The notes beneath the pieces were generated by a model. The model was not told where the DNA came from. It ran no database searches and was given only the letters and a program-made list of their open reading frames with translations. Source: Fimbriimonas ginsengisoli Gsoil 348 (GTDB lineage: Bacteria > Armatimonadota > Fimbriimonadia > Fimbriimonadales > Fimbriimonadaceae). Taken from it: a stretch of DNA of 64,000 bases. A program made the translations under genes and the position numbers. Every line of letters begins with the position of its first letter. The stretch's first letter is position 1. Below are positions 1 to 8,397 of this stretch, piece after piece. The stretch is from the NCBI RefSeq assembly GCF_000724625.1, contig NZ_CP007139.1, positions 4,588,001-4,652,000 of the forward strand, given 5' to 3'.

Positions 1-912
1 CAAATCGACATCCGGCTTTCCATCGTCCCCGCCGTCTTCGGCGAGCGCGCCGTCATGCGGTTGCTGGATAAAGGAACCGCCCTCCTCGGCCTGGAAGAGC
101 TCGGCATGGGAGCCGACGTTCTCACCAAATTCCGAAAGATCATCTCGCTGCCCCACGGCATCGTTTTGGCGACCGGCCCCACCGGTTCCGGTAAGTCGAC
201 GTCGCTGTACGCCTCGCTGCAAGAGATCTGGTCTCCCGCCACTAACATCCTCACCATCGAGGACCCGGTCGAGTATCAGGTACCCGGCATCAGCCAAATC
301 CAAGTTCGCCCGAACATCGGTCTCACATTTGCTAGCGGCCTTCGCTCCTTCTTGCGGCAAGACCCGGACGTAATCATGGTCGGCGAAATCCGTGACCACG
401 AGACGGCCGAGATCGCCATCCATGCGTCGCTCACCGGCCACCTCGTCTTCTCCACCCTCCACACGAACGACGCCGCCGGCGCGGTAACCCGTCTGCTCGA
501 CATGGGCGTCGAACCGTACCTCGTCGCTTCTTCCCTCGTCGGCGTCGTCGCCCAACGGCTCGTTCGCCGGGTTTGCTCGAACTGCTCCGAGCCTGCCGCC
601 CACAAGCCGGACCTGCTCGCCGCCATCGGCCTGACCGGCCACGAGCCGAACGCCAACTTCCGCCGCGGACGGGGATGCGAAAAGTGCCAGGGCACCGGCT
701 ACAAGGGCCGGCAGGGGCTCTACGAGCTCCTCGTCGTAGACGAAACGATCAAGCGAATGACGATCGACCGGGCTTCCTCGAGCGCCATGAAGGCGCACGC
801 GATCGAAACCCAGGAAATGCGAACCCTTCTCGGTGACGGCCGCTTAATGGTTCTCAACGGCAAAACCACTCCCGAAGAAGTCCTCCGCGTCTCGCAACGA
901 GAAGACTTCTGA
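1..912 (+). CDS. gspE: Type II secretion / type IV pilus assembly ATPase, C-terminal part (5' end outside window)
   Basis: The reading frame is open from base 1 ([20 protein letters not shown]...) and 303 residues are visible, so the start lies upstream. It is a secretion hexameric ATPase of the GspE/PilB family that powers pseudopilus or pilus assembly from the cytoplasm. Visible motifs are Walker [10 protein letters not shown], the Asp box, Walker [13 protein letters not shown], the His box [17 protein letters not shown], and the C-terminal zinc tetracysteine site (CSNC and CEKC). It heads the visible part of an operon running to base 11570, so GspE rather than a retraction ATPase is the better name. 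The ATG at 55 is internal, not the start. Confidence 0.95.
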   Translation, partial: QIDIRLSIVPAVFGERAVMRLLDKGTALLGLEELGMGADVLTKFRKIISLPHGIVLATGPTGSGKSTSLYASLQEIWSPATNILTIEDPVEYQVPGISQIQVRPNIGLTFASGLRSFLRQDPDVIMVGEIRDHETAEIAIHASLTGHLVFSTLHTNDAAGAVTRLLDMGVEPYLVASSLVGVVAQRLVRRVCSNCSEPAAHKPDLLAAIGLTGHEPNANFRRGRGCEKCQGTGYKGRQGLYELLVVDETIKRMTIDRASSSAMKAHAIETQEMRTLLGDGRLMVLNGKTTPEEVLRVSQREDF

Positions 913-913
913 C

Positions 914-1012
914 ATTGCTTGATTGCTTGATTGCTCGATTGCTAGATTCAACTTATTAATCGAGCAATCAAGCAATCGAGCAATCAAGCAATCCAACAAT
1001 CAAGCAATCGAA
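914..1012. repeat. Iterated ATTGCTTG / CAAGCAAT inverted repeat between gspE and gspF
   Basis: The 100-base gap is built almost wholly from repeats of an 8-base unit (attgcttg, attgctcg) followed, after a short AT-rich spacer near 945-957, by the complementary units (caatcaag, cgagcaat). It can fold into one long, slippery hairpin. It separates two genes of an otherwise tightly packed operon, and the right arm ends just before the gspF start. Two other gaps (33711-33800 and 60716-60842) have the same design with different units. Confidence 0.8.
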
Positions 1013-2239
1013 ATGACCACTTTCTCCTATGTCGCCCTCGAACCCTCCGGTCAAAAGAAGACCGGGTTCGTTGACGCCTCCAGCCGAGAGGCGGCTATTC
1101 AGACCGTTTCCGCCACCGGCCGGTTCGTGCTCGACATCAAGGAGGAAGGGACCCGCACCAAGACGACTTCCGCCGCAAAGCACGAAGTCGCCAAGCGCAA
1201 GGGCAAAGTCTCCCGAGGCGATCTCGCCCTCTTCACCCGCCGCCTTGCCGACCTATCGGAAGCCGGCCTTCCTTTGGACCGGGTCCTCCAAGTCGTCTCC
1301 GAGCAGTCGGAGAGCATCACCCTCACCGAGGTCGCGGAAAACGCTTTAGACGAGGTCCGGGGCGGAAAGCCGGTGTCCGACGCCCTCGCCGCCTATCCCA
1401 AGCTCTTCCCTTCCGTCTTCACCCAAACCCTGAAAGCCGGTGAGGCCAGCGGCCAGTTTCCCGACGTCACCTCGCGCCTCGCCAACTTCCAAGAGAACGA
1501 GGTTGCCCGCCGAAGTCAGATCACCTCCGCGCTCGTGTATCCCGGCATCCTCGCCAGCACCGCCGTCTTCGTGGTGGTATTCCTGCTCACTTTCGTCGTT
1601 CCCCGCCTTTCGGGCGTCTTCAAGGGACTCGGAAACGACCTCCCGGCCAGCACCAAGCTTCTGCTCGCGATGACCGCGTTCATCACCCAGCAGTGGTATT
1701 TCATCATCGGCGGAATCGTGGCGGCGGTCGTGCTGTACAAGGCATGGGCCGGCACGGAAAGCGGCCGGTATCAACGCGACGCCCTGATCATGCGGATGCC
1801 TGCCGTCGGCCCCGTGATCCGCAAGGCGACCGTCTCGCGGTTTTCCCGCGTTCTGGCGACCCTCGTATTCGGTGGCGTACCGATCCTCCAGGCGCTCAAC
1901 ATCGCCGGATTAGCCTCCGGAAACCGGGTTTTCCAGCGAAGCGCCGAGGAAGTGGAAGCCGAAGTCCGCGAAGGCGTGTCAATTGCGCAAGCTATGCGAG
2001 ACGCCGGGGCCTTTCCACCCGTCTTGACCCACATGGTCGCAATCGGCGAGGAGACCGGCGACCTTCCGAAGATGCTTAACCGCGTCTCGGACAGCCTCGA
2101 CTTCGAGGTTGACAACGGCATGCGACGGCTGACCGCCATGGTCGAGCCGATCATCGTCCTGACCATGGGAGTCTTTGTAGGCTTCGTCGTCCTGTCGGTA
2201 CTCCTGCCGATCTACGCGGCGGGAGACACGGTGAAATAA
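1013..2239 (+). CDS. gspF: Type II secretion inner-membrane platform protein
   Basis: This 408-residue polytopic inner-membrane protein is the GspF/PilC platform that couples the ATPase to pseudopilin assembly. It has the two repeated GspF cytoplasmic domains (roughly residues 75-190 and 280-390), each followed by membrane segments (near 175-200, 220-250 and 380-400), and typical phrases such as LADLSEAGLPLDRVL and TLVFGGVPILQAL. The start is ATG at 1013 (MTTFSYVALEPSG, the usual GspF beginning). An upstream in-frame TTG at 923 would add 30 residues encoded by the iterated repeat and is rejected. Confidence 0.95.
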   Translation: MTTFSYVALEPSGQKKTGFVDASSREAAIQTVSATGRFVLDIKEEGTRTKTTSAAKHEVAKRKGKVSRGDLALFTRRLADLSEAGLPLDRVLQVVSEQSESITLTEVAENALDEVRGGKPVSDALAAYPKLFPSVFTQTLKAGEASGQFPDVTSRLANFQENEVARRSQITSALVYPGILASTAVFVVVFLLTFVVPRLSGVFKGLGNDLPASTKLLLAMTAFITQQWYFIIGGIVAAVVLYKAWAGTESGRYQRDALIMRMPAVGPVIRKATVSRFSRVLATLVFGGVPILQALNIAGLASGNRVFQRSAEEVEAEVREGVSIAQAMRDAGAFPPVLTHMVAIGEETGDLPKMLNRVSDSLDFEVDNGMRRLTAMVEPIIVLTMGVFVGFVVLSVLLPIYAAGDTVK

Positions 2240-2287
2240 AGTCGCCGTGAGAATGCAGAATAGAAAGCTTTTGGAAGAGAGGAACAT

Positions 2288-2734
2288 ATGAAAAAGAAAA
2301 TCAATGGAATGAAGCGGCGGGGCTTTACCCTTATCGAGCTCCTCGTCGTCATCCTGATCCTGGCCATTCTGGCCGCGTTGATCGTGCCTAAGGTTATCGG
2401 CCGAACAGACGACGCCAAAGTCGGGGCGGCCAAATCCGACCTGAAGAACCTATCGAGCGCTCTCGAAGCGTTCAAGCTCGACTGCGGGCGTTACCCGACC
2501 GCCGACGAGGGACTTACCGCCCTCCAGGTTGCCCCTGGCGACGTCCAAGGCTGGAAAGGCCCGTACCTGAAAGGAATGCCCGAGAGCCAGCCCGTCGACC
2601 CGTGGGGAACGGCGTATCAATACGAATACCCCGGCACGAGCGGCGACCCGAACTCGTACACTATCACCAGTCTAGGCGCCGATAAGGCCCAAGGCGGTGA
2701 CGGCTACAACGCCGACCTCACAGAGAATGGCTAA
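2288..2734 (+). CDS. gspG: Major pseudopilin GspG
   Basis: This 148-residue protein is a class III prepilin: a short basic leader, then [10 protein letters not shown] with the conserved Glu at +5, a hydrophobic helix, and a C-terminal globular head. The head carries the GspG signature region (CGRYPTADEGL...WKGPYLKG and PVDPWGT), which in this family binds calcium. It would form the body of the pseudopilus. A good ribosome site (gaagagagg) precedes ATG 2288; an internal ATG at 2309 would give a leader closer to the usual length. The end overlaps gspH by 8 bases. Confidence 0.95.
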   Translation: MKKKINGMKRRGFTLIELLVVILILAILAALIVPKVIGRTDDAKVGAAKSDLKNLSSALEAFKLDCGRYPTADEGLTALQVAPGDVQGWKGPYLKGMPESQPVDPWGTAYQYEYPGTSGDPNSYTITSLGADKAQGGDGYNADLTENG

Positions 2735-3260
2735 ATCTCGCCGTGGCTTTACTCTGATCGAGGTGTCGGTCGTGATCACGATTATCGTGGTCCTGGCCGC
2801 CCTCGTCACGCCAAACCTCTCGAACATGCTCGCGAGCCGGCAGGTGCGGACTTTTGTCAATGCCCTGCCGGATATCGCCGGCCAGACGAGAGACGCCGCC
2901 CGCAATCAGGGAGTCACGACAAAGCTCACGTACGACGATTCGGCCCACCAACTGATCGCCTCCATCGAACGCGTCAATCAAGATGACGAGACGATCACTT
3001 CGCTGGCGGTGCCGAATCCAGTTCAAATTCAGGCGTTTCAAGCCGACGGACAGCAAAAGAGCGCCGGCGACTGGACCCTTCACTTCTATTCCGACGGCCA
3101 TAGCGACGGCGGCGGAGTGGAAACCAACGACGCCGGCATGCTTCGTTCGCTGGTCGTCGACCGCAACGGAGTTGCCACGCTAGTCCGGGGGCCGCTTCCC
3201 GACGCAACCGAGGAGCGCTGGCCCGCAGGAGATTATGAGCACCGGACGACGACCAACTAA
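2727..3260 (+). CDS. gspH: Minor pseudopilin, GspH-like
   Basis: A 177-residue prepilin with leader MAKSRRG-FTLIEVSVVITI, followed by a hydrophobic helix and a beta-rich head. By position between gspG and gspI, and by length, it is the GspH-like minor pseudopilin of the pseudopilus. ATG 2727 sits inside the last codons of gspG, so translation is probably coupled. An in-frame GTG at 2697 would place a hydrophilic stretch before the leader and is unlikely. Confidence 0.85.
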   Translation: MAKSRRGFTLIEVSVVITIIVVLAALVTPNLSNMLASRQVRTFVNALPDIAGQTRDAARNQGVTTKLTYDDSAHQLIASIERVNQDDETITSLAVPNPVQIQAFQADGQQKSAGDWTLHFYSDGHSDGGGVETNDAGMLRSLVVDRNGVATLVRGPLPDATEERWPAGDYEHRTTTN

Positions 3261-3645
3261 AGGCTTCACCCTCATCGAAGCGCTGGTCGCCGTCGCGCTC
3301 CTCACCGGGGGAATCGTCGCCGTCCTCGGCGCCCTCGCTTCCATGACTCGGACCGAATCGCGATTCCGCGACCAGGACCAGATGCAGCGTCTCGCGATGC
3401 AGAAGCTCGATGAGCTCGTCTCCACCAGCGACAACATCACCGCTCCCCAAAATGGCGACTTCAAAGATCGCGACGACGACCGGTTCGTATGGAGCAGCGA
3501 GGAAGCCCCCAGCGGGGTTGAGAATCTCGACGCCATCACCGTGACCGTTCGCTACGCCGGCAATCCCGCCAAAAATGCGCCCGAGTCCGTGGTCTCGACT
3601 CTGCTGTACGTGCCGCCCACGAACACTACGGGGGCGACGCAATGA
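3235..3645 (+). CDS. gspI: Minor pseudopilin, GspI-like
   Basis: A 136-residue prepilin with leader ending TKG-FTLIEALVAVALL, the usual style of GspI. The family forms the pseudopilus tip with GspJ and GspK. The start ATG 3235 follows AGGAG and overlaps the end of gspH by 26 bases. The segment SRFRDQDQMQRLAMQKLDEL resembles the conserved helix after the pilin leader in GspI and related minor pilins. Confidence 0.85.
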   Translation: MSTGRRPTKGFTLIEALVAVALLTGGIVAVLGALASMTRTESRFRDQDQMQRLAMQKLDELVSTSDNITAPQNGDFKDRDDDRFVWSSEEAPSGVENLDAITVTVRYAGNPAKNAPESVVSTLLYVPPTNTTGATQ

Positions 3646-4367
3646 GGCGCGGCCTAACCCTCGTCGAGCTGCTCATCACCGTCTTCATCGTCAGCATCCT
3701 GATGGTGGGGGTGAGCCGAGCCTACGTCAGCACGATCGACTACGACTCCAAGATGCGGGTTGGCCGGGAAGAGTCGCAAAAGGCGATCGCATTTGAAGAG
3801 CGCGTCACCGACCTCATCCGCCACGCCAACCTTTCGTCGGATGCCAACCAAACCGCCTCCTTTTTCATCGGGAGCGTAGGCAACGGTCAGGACATGCAGA
3901 CAGTAGCCGGGAGCGGCAATGCGGACACGCTAATTTTCACCGCCGCCGGGCTCCGGGTCGATGCCGGTCTGCTCGACTCGACGGACGACTTCGAAACTCA
4001 AAACCAAAAGGTCGGCCCCCAAGGCGGAATTGGGGAGATTTCACTCTCGACGATCGCAATCGGCGACGCCTCCGGTAAGAGCGGGGTTTTTCTTCGTCAG
4101 CAACGTCCCGCCGACGGCGATCCGACCCAAGGCGGTTACGAGTCGCTGGTCCAACCGAACGTCGACACCCTCAAGTTCGAATTCTTCGACGGAACCGACT
4201 GGCTCACCACCTGGGATACCCGGACGATGACCACCAAGCGCCTCCCTGCCGCAGTCCGGGTGACCTACCGGCTCAGCGACGAAAATAAAGACCGGATCCT
4301 TGTCGTGCAAGTGCCGGCCAGCGACGTCACGACCCTCAATCCGGTTCAACAGGAGACCGCAGGATGA
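3642..4367 (+). CDS. gspJ: Minor pseudopilin, GspJ-like
   Basis: A 241-residue prepilin with leader MRRG-LTLVELLITVFIVS and a long beta-rich head, the size and position of GspJ. It starts in an ATGA overlap with the gspI stop and ends in an ATGA overlap with gspK, so the three tip pseudopilins should be made in equal amounts. The Phe at +1 is replaced by Leu, while Glu +5 is kept. Confidence 0.85.
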   Translation: MRRGLTLVELLITVFIVSILMVGVSRAYVSTIDYDSKMRVGREESQKAIAFEERVTDLIRHANLSSDANQTASFFIGSVGNGQDMQTVAGSGNADTLIFTAAGLRVDAGLLDSTDDFETQNQKVGPQGGIGEISLSTIAIGDASGKSGVFLRQQRPADGDPTQGGYESLVQPNVDTLKFEFFDGTDWLTTWDTRTMTTKRLPAAVRVTYRLSDENKDRILVVQVPASDVTTLNPVQQETAG

Positions 4368-5677
4368 AACGACGACAGAGAGGAAGCGCCTTTGTCGTGA
4401 CGCTGGTGATTCTCGCCGGCCTCGTCGCCGTCGTTGCCAGCGTAGCCAACAATCAGCGGGTGGCATTCCGCTCGCAGATTAGCCGCCAGCAGCGGGAACG
4501 CGCCCACCTCGCCGCCCTCGCCGGAATTCAGCGCGCAATCGCCGTTCTGGCGACCATCCCAGCGCCGGGCCAGTCCGGCCAAACGACGACTACGACCGGA
4601 AACACGACGAGCCAATCGGGAGCGATCACTCTCCAAGACGATTGGGCGACCCTCGGGCAGACCGGCAGCGAGAAATTCATTGTCGGAAACGCTTCGTTCC
4701 GGCTCCAGATCGTCGACGCCAGTTCGTTCGTGAACATCAACTCGGCCACCGAAGATCAATGGAACAAGCTCCCTTTAGCGCCCGAAGAAATAGCTTCGAT
4801 CCTCGATTACCGAACAACTGGCTCCGCCGCACGTCCACTCGGAGCGAAAGACGATTACTACAATGCGCTTGCGGAGCCGTACAACGCCAAACTCGCCAAT
4901 TTCGAGACGGTGGATGAGCTGCTCCAAGTAAAAGGGCTGACCGCCAAGATTCTTTACGAACTTAGAACCGACGTGCAGACCAGCAACCCGCTACCGACGG
5001 ATATCAACGGCAACACCGTGCCCTTGGCCGATCTGCTCACCGCGGTTTCCTACTCCGCCCGCCTAAACCCGCAGGGTCAGGCGCTGATTAATGTCGGCGG
5101 CGCGGCCGGCGCCGCAAACCGGCGGCAACGCCTCCAAGCGCTTGGATTCAGCGCAAACTTTCTCAATCAGATCGCACCCGCCCAGGGTCCCCAGCCGACC
5201 TTCGCCACCGTCGGCGCTATTTGCGCGAGAGCGTCCAGCGCGGACGACCTCGCTAAGGTCCTCGACAACCTCGCCACCGACGCCCAACCGCGCCAGCTAG
5301 GGAGAATTAATATCAACACGGCCCCCGAGTCAGTACTCCAGACCGTTCCCGGCATCACGCCCGACCTCGCCACCGCCATCGTTCAACGCCAAACCCAAGG
5401 GTTCGCCTCGTTAGGTGAAGTCACCCAGGTACCGGGCATCACGTCGCAAGTGCTTTCCCAGTGCGCGGATCTCCTGACCGCTTCGTCCCAAACCTTCTAT
5501 GTTCGAATCGTAGGAACCTCCGGACAAACGTCGGTTGCGGTTCTCGCGCTTATCGACGTGGAAAATGGGACCCCCAAGCTGTTAATGGTTCAGGATCAGC
5601 CATTCAACGATATGATTACTCGCTGGAACTGGCCGACCGACACCAACGTCGACACGACTCTAAAGGAGGCAGCTTGA
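4364..5677 (+). CDS. gspK: Pseudopilus tip protein GspK
   Basis: This 437-residue protein has a short basic leader then G-SAFVVTLVILAG, lacking Glu +5 as is usual for GspK, the tip subunit that needs no such residue. The periplasmic part has two helix-hairpin-helix-like segments typical of the family: VNINSATEDQWNKLP (about residues 123-137) and ININTAPESVLQTVPGI (about 311-327). It overlaps gspJ by 4 bases, and its stop overlaps the TTG start of the next gene. Confidence 0.9.
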   Translation: MKRRQRGSAFVVTLVILAGLVAVVASVANNQRVAFRSQISRQQRERAHLAALAGIQRAIAVLATIPAPGQSGQTTTTTGNTTSQSGAITLQDDWATLGQTGSEKFIVGNASFRLQIVDASSFVNINSATEDQWNKLPLAPEEIASILDYRTTGSAARPLGAKDDYYNALAEPYNAKLANFETVDELLQVKGLTAKILYELRTDVQTSNPLPTDINGNTVPLADLLTAVSYSARLNPQGQALINVGGAAGAANRRQRLQALGFSANFLNQIAPAQGPQPTFATVGAICARASSADDLAKVLDNLATDAQPRQLGRININTAPESVLQTVPGITPDLATAIVQRQTQGFASLGEVTQVPGITSQVLSQCADLLTASSQTFYVRIVGTSGQTSVAVLALIDVENGTPKLLMVQDQPFNDMITRWNWPTDTNVDTTLKEAA

Positions 5678-6990
5678 ACAGCCTCCCGGCCCCGAAGCGG
5701 GGTGGCCCTGCTCCCGACCTGGCCATCGAGTACTCCGCTCGCGGACTAACCGTTTACGATCCTCGAACCCGGTCTTCCCAACCATTTCAAGATCTGGCGA
5801 CCGTCGGCGCGACCTACGGTGGCCGCTACGTCGTCGTCGCACTCTCCCGCCGGTCCGTCTTCGTCCGCACCACGCGCGTTCCGAACGCCTCCGCGGACGA
5901 CATCCGGCAGATCCTGATGATGCGGATGGCCGACCTCTTTCCGCTCGGTCCGGTCGAGCTGGCGATCGATTTCCACGTCACCGACGACCTAAATCAGGAA
6001 GGGCGGCTTGCCATCGTCGCCGCGGTACCCACCACCGAGCTCCGCCGGATCCGGGAAGACGCTAAGTCCGCCGGCCTTCGCGTGCTCGCCGTCGTCCCCG
6101 TCGCCATCGGATCCGTCAGCATTGCCCGCGCGCTTCAGCAGCAAAACGCCGCTATCGTAAGCCGCGATCAAGAAGGGATCGGGATCGATATCGTGCTGGA
6201 CAACCAGCTCCGGCAGAGTCGGGTCGTTCCCTCCTCCGCCGCCGTCGAGGCCGAGGTATGCCGCACCTACTCGGTGGCCGGCATCCCTTGCGGAGAAATC
6301 GTGGCCGCCGACGGAGTGGTGCTCAAAGCGCCGGACCTCGACACGAACGATTCGCCCCTCGCCGCCCTGATCGACGGCTACGTGCACGGTCTCGGCCTCA
6401 ACCTGGAGCTTCCCGAAGCCATCGATCTCCGCCTGAAGCAAGGGCGGGACAAACACCGGCGCACTGCCTTCGTGCTCGCCGCCGCCGCTCTGGCGACCCT
6501 GATATTTGTAGCCAACGACCGGATCTCCGCCGGCAGCAAAGTCGATGCCGAGATCGGCAAGGCGCAAAAGGACGCGTCGGACGCCAAAACGAAGCTAAAG
6601 CAGCGCGAAAAGGAGCTCGACGTCGCCACCAAGAACGAGGACACCGTCAACCGGGCGTTCCAGCCGGCGCAACGGCTCGGCGACGTCGCCGTCCTGATGG
6701 CGAATCGGGTTCCCCAGGGGATTTGGCTGAACGGATTTACCGCCGAGCGCGGAAAGCCGGTGACCGCCCGCGGCGTCGCAAAGACGAGCGAGGCGGTCGG
6801 CACTTACATGCAACGCCTCTCCGCCGAGCCTCGCCTCCGCGACGTAAAGCTGGTCGGATTTTCCAGCAGCGGCCAGATCGAAGGGATTCCGGTCGTGCAG
6901 TTCAGCGTCTCCGCCTTCCCGGTCGGCAACCTGACCCTCGCCGACCCCTTTGCGAAGAAGGGCGCCTCCGCACCGGTGAAATCGAAATGA
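5674..6990 (+). CDS. PilM-PilN / GspL-type fused assembly protein
   Basis: A 438-residue protein with an actin-like PilM/GspL cytoplasmic domain (about residues 15-260), a single membrane helix (about 265-283, AFVLAAAALATLIFVAN), a coiled coil rich in Lys and Glu (about 290-330) and a PilN-like periplasmic domain. This is the layout of GspL, or of PilM and PilN joined. It would link the ATPase to the inner-membrane platform. The start is TTG at 5674, overlapping the gspK stop and preceded by AAAGGAGG at 5662-5669; longer versions of the frame only read through gspK. Confidence 0.85.
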   Translation: MNSLPAPKRGGPAPDLAIEYSARGLTVYDPRTRSSQPFQDLATVGATYGGRYVVVALSRRSVFVRTTRVPNASADDIRQILMMRMADLFPLGPVELAIDFHVTDDLNQEGRLAIVAAVPTTELRRIREDAKSAGLRVLAVVPVAIGSVSIARALQQQNAAIVSRDQEGIGIDIVLDNQLRQSRVVPSSAAVEAEVCRTYSVAGIPCGEIVAADGVVLKAPDLDTNDSPLAALIDGYVHGLGLNLELPEAIDLRLKQGRDKHRRTAFVLAAAALATLIFVANDRISAGSKVDAEIGKAQKDASDAKTKLKQREKELDVATKNEDTVNRAFQPAQRLGDVAVLMANRVPQGIWLNGFTAERGKPVTARGVAKTSEAVGTYMQRLSAEPRLRDVKLVGFSSSGQIEGIPVVQFSVSAFPVGNLTLADPFAKKGASAPVKSK

Positions 6991-7562
6991 TCAACTTCCG
7001 CGACCGGCAAGACATGCTTCCCAGCTTGATCACGGTCTCCGCCATCGTGGTTCTTGCCGGGACCCTCGCCTTCGGCATTTACAATAACACCCATCCGCTC
7101 TCCTCGACCAAGGCCGTCGCCGACGCCAAACGGGATCTTCGAATGACGAAGACCAATATCGGCAAGGCGATCGAGGCGATCGCTGAAAAGAACAAGGCGA
7201 TCGACGCCGCCACCTGGAGCGGCAAACCGCAGGAAATCGGCACCCAAGTGCTCAAGCAAGTCACCGCGCTTGCCAAGAAGAATGGCGTTAAGCTCGGTAA
7301 TGTCCGGCCCCAACGAGGAATCAATGTCGACGCCCTGACGACTCTTCCCTACCTGGTGACCGTCCAGGGCTCCTATCCCGCCGTCCTCGCCTTTGAGCGC
7401 GAGATCGACCAGCTCGGCAATCGCCTCGCCGTCAACCTCATCCAAATCTCCGCCTCCGACGCTAACTCCGACCAGGTAACCGCCAATATCGGTGTCGTCG
7501 CCTACCTCAATCCGAACGGCCCTCCGCTCAGCTCGAGCAAGGATGTGACCTCCCATGCCTAA
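6987..7562 (+). CDS. PilO / GspM-like assembly protein
   Basis: A 191-residue bitopic protein with a membrane helix near residues 11-30, a coiled coil (residues about 45-75) and a ferredoxin-like periplasmic domain, as in PilO and GspM. TVQGSYPAVLAFEREIDQL is a typical PilO phrase. In the known systems this protein pairs with the PilN/GspL periplasmic domain encoded just upstream. It starts in an ATGA overlap with the previous gene and ends with an 8-base overlap into the next. Confidence 0.85.
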   Translation: MINFRDRQDMLPSLITVSAIVVLAGTLAFGIYNNTHPLSSTKAVADAKRDLRMTKTNIGKAIEAIAEKNKAIDAATWSGKPQEIGTQVLKQVTALAKKNGVKLGNVRPQRGINVDALTTLPYLVTVQGSYPAVLAFEREIDQLGNRLAVNLIQISASDANSDQVTANIGVVAYLNPNGPPLSSSKDVTSHA

Positions 7563-8388
7563 ACTCTTTGGAAAGGAAGTTTCCTGGGCGCTTCTAGGCC
7601 CCGCTTCGATCCTCGGCCTGTACGTCGTCTACACCCTCGCGTTCCCGGCGCCCCCGGTGGTCGCGACCGGTCCCACCAAAAAGAGGACCAAGCCGGTCGC
7701 GACGAACACCCTCTTTTTGCCCGAGGATAAGACGGCCAAATTCGCCTCCTTTACGGAGCCGCCACAGAACACCTACCGGCCACTGATCGTTAAGCAGAAC
7801 CCTCTCGGCGGAAAGGCGGCTCTCAATGGGCCGATCCTCGGGTTCGACCCGAAGAACGCCGATGGTCAGGCGGGGTGGGGCTACACCGGTTACGTGGTGC
7901 TTAACGGCCAGCCGCAAGGTCTCTTGGAGAACCCGAGCACCGGCGATGCGCTCTACGTACAGAAAGGAGATGTCTGGAAACACTCGACCGTCAAGGAGCT
8001 GACGCCGGAGAAGATCGTGGTCAGCGGCCCCGGCGGCACCCAGACCGTCAAACTTGGGGACGTTACTGAACTCAAGAAGCCCTCGAGCGTCGTTGCCGGT
8101 GGGGTCGGCGTGGCCCCGGTTAATCCCGGACCCGCTCTTGCCGGCGCCATCGGAAATGGAGCTCCCGGTACCGGTTTTCCCAATGGCGGATTTCCCGGGA
8201 ACGGAAACCCCGCGACGGCGAATAATAGTAATGGCATCGGCAATAACCCGGTTACCGATCTCAGCGTTCAGCCAGACGCCACTTTCCAGGGCAGAGGCCG
8301 TGGCCGAGGCCGAGGTGGCCGCCGAAACCGCGGTGGCGGCGGCGGATTCGACAATGGTGGCGGCGGGTTTAACAACGGCGGGAATTAG
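7555..8388 (+). CDS. PilP / GspC-like protein with Arg-Gly-rich tail
   Basis: A 277-residue protein with an N-terminal membrane helix (about residues 10-30), a basic linker, and a beta-rich domain (about 85-180: GYTGYVVLNGQPQGLLEN...) like the small periplasmic domain of PilP or GspC that contacts the secretin. After residue about 185 it becomes low complexity: Gly/Asn/Pro rich, then an RGRGRGRGG stretch and poly-Gly with Phe and Asn to the end. That tail is unusual for the family and resembles segments in the next two proteins. Order just before the secretin gene supports the PilP/GspC role. Confidence 0.75.
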   Translation: MPKLFGKEVSWALLGPASILGLYVVYTLAFPAPPVVATGPTKKRTKPVATNTLFLPEDKTAKFASFTEPPQNTYRPLIVKQNPLGGKAALNGPILGFDPKNADGQAGWGYTGYVVLNGQPQGLLENPSTGDALYVQKGDVWKHSTVKELTPEKIVVSGPGGTQTVKLGDVTELKKPSSVVAGGVGVAPVNPGPALAGAIGNGAPGTGFPNGGFPGNGNPATANNSNGIGNNPVTDLSVQPDATFQGRGRGRGRGGRRNRGGGGGFDNGGGGFNNGGN

Positions 8389-8397
8389 GAACGAACT

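Noticed and set aside
276-695. Antisense open frame within gspE
   Set aside because: Ser/Arg/Pro-rich shadow of a confidently assigned gene.
923-1012. N-terminal extension of gspF from a TTG at 923
   Set aside because: The added residues are encoded by the iterated repeat and ATG 1013 gives the standard GspF N-terminus.
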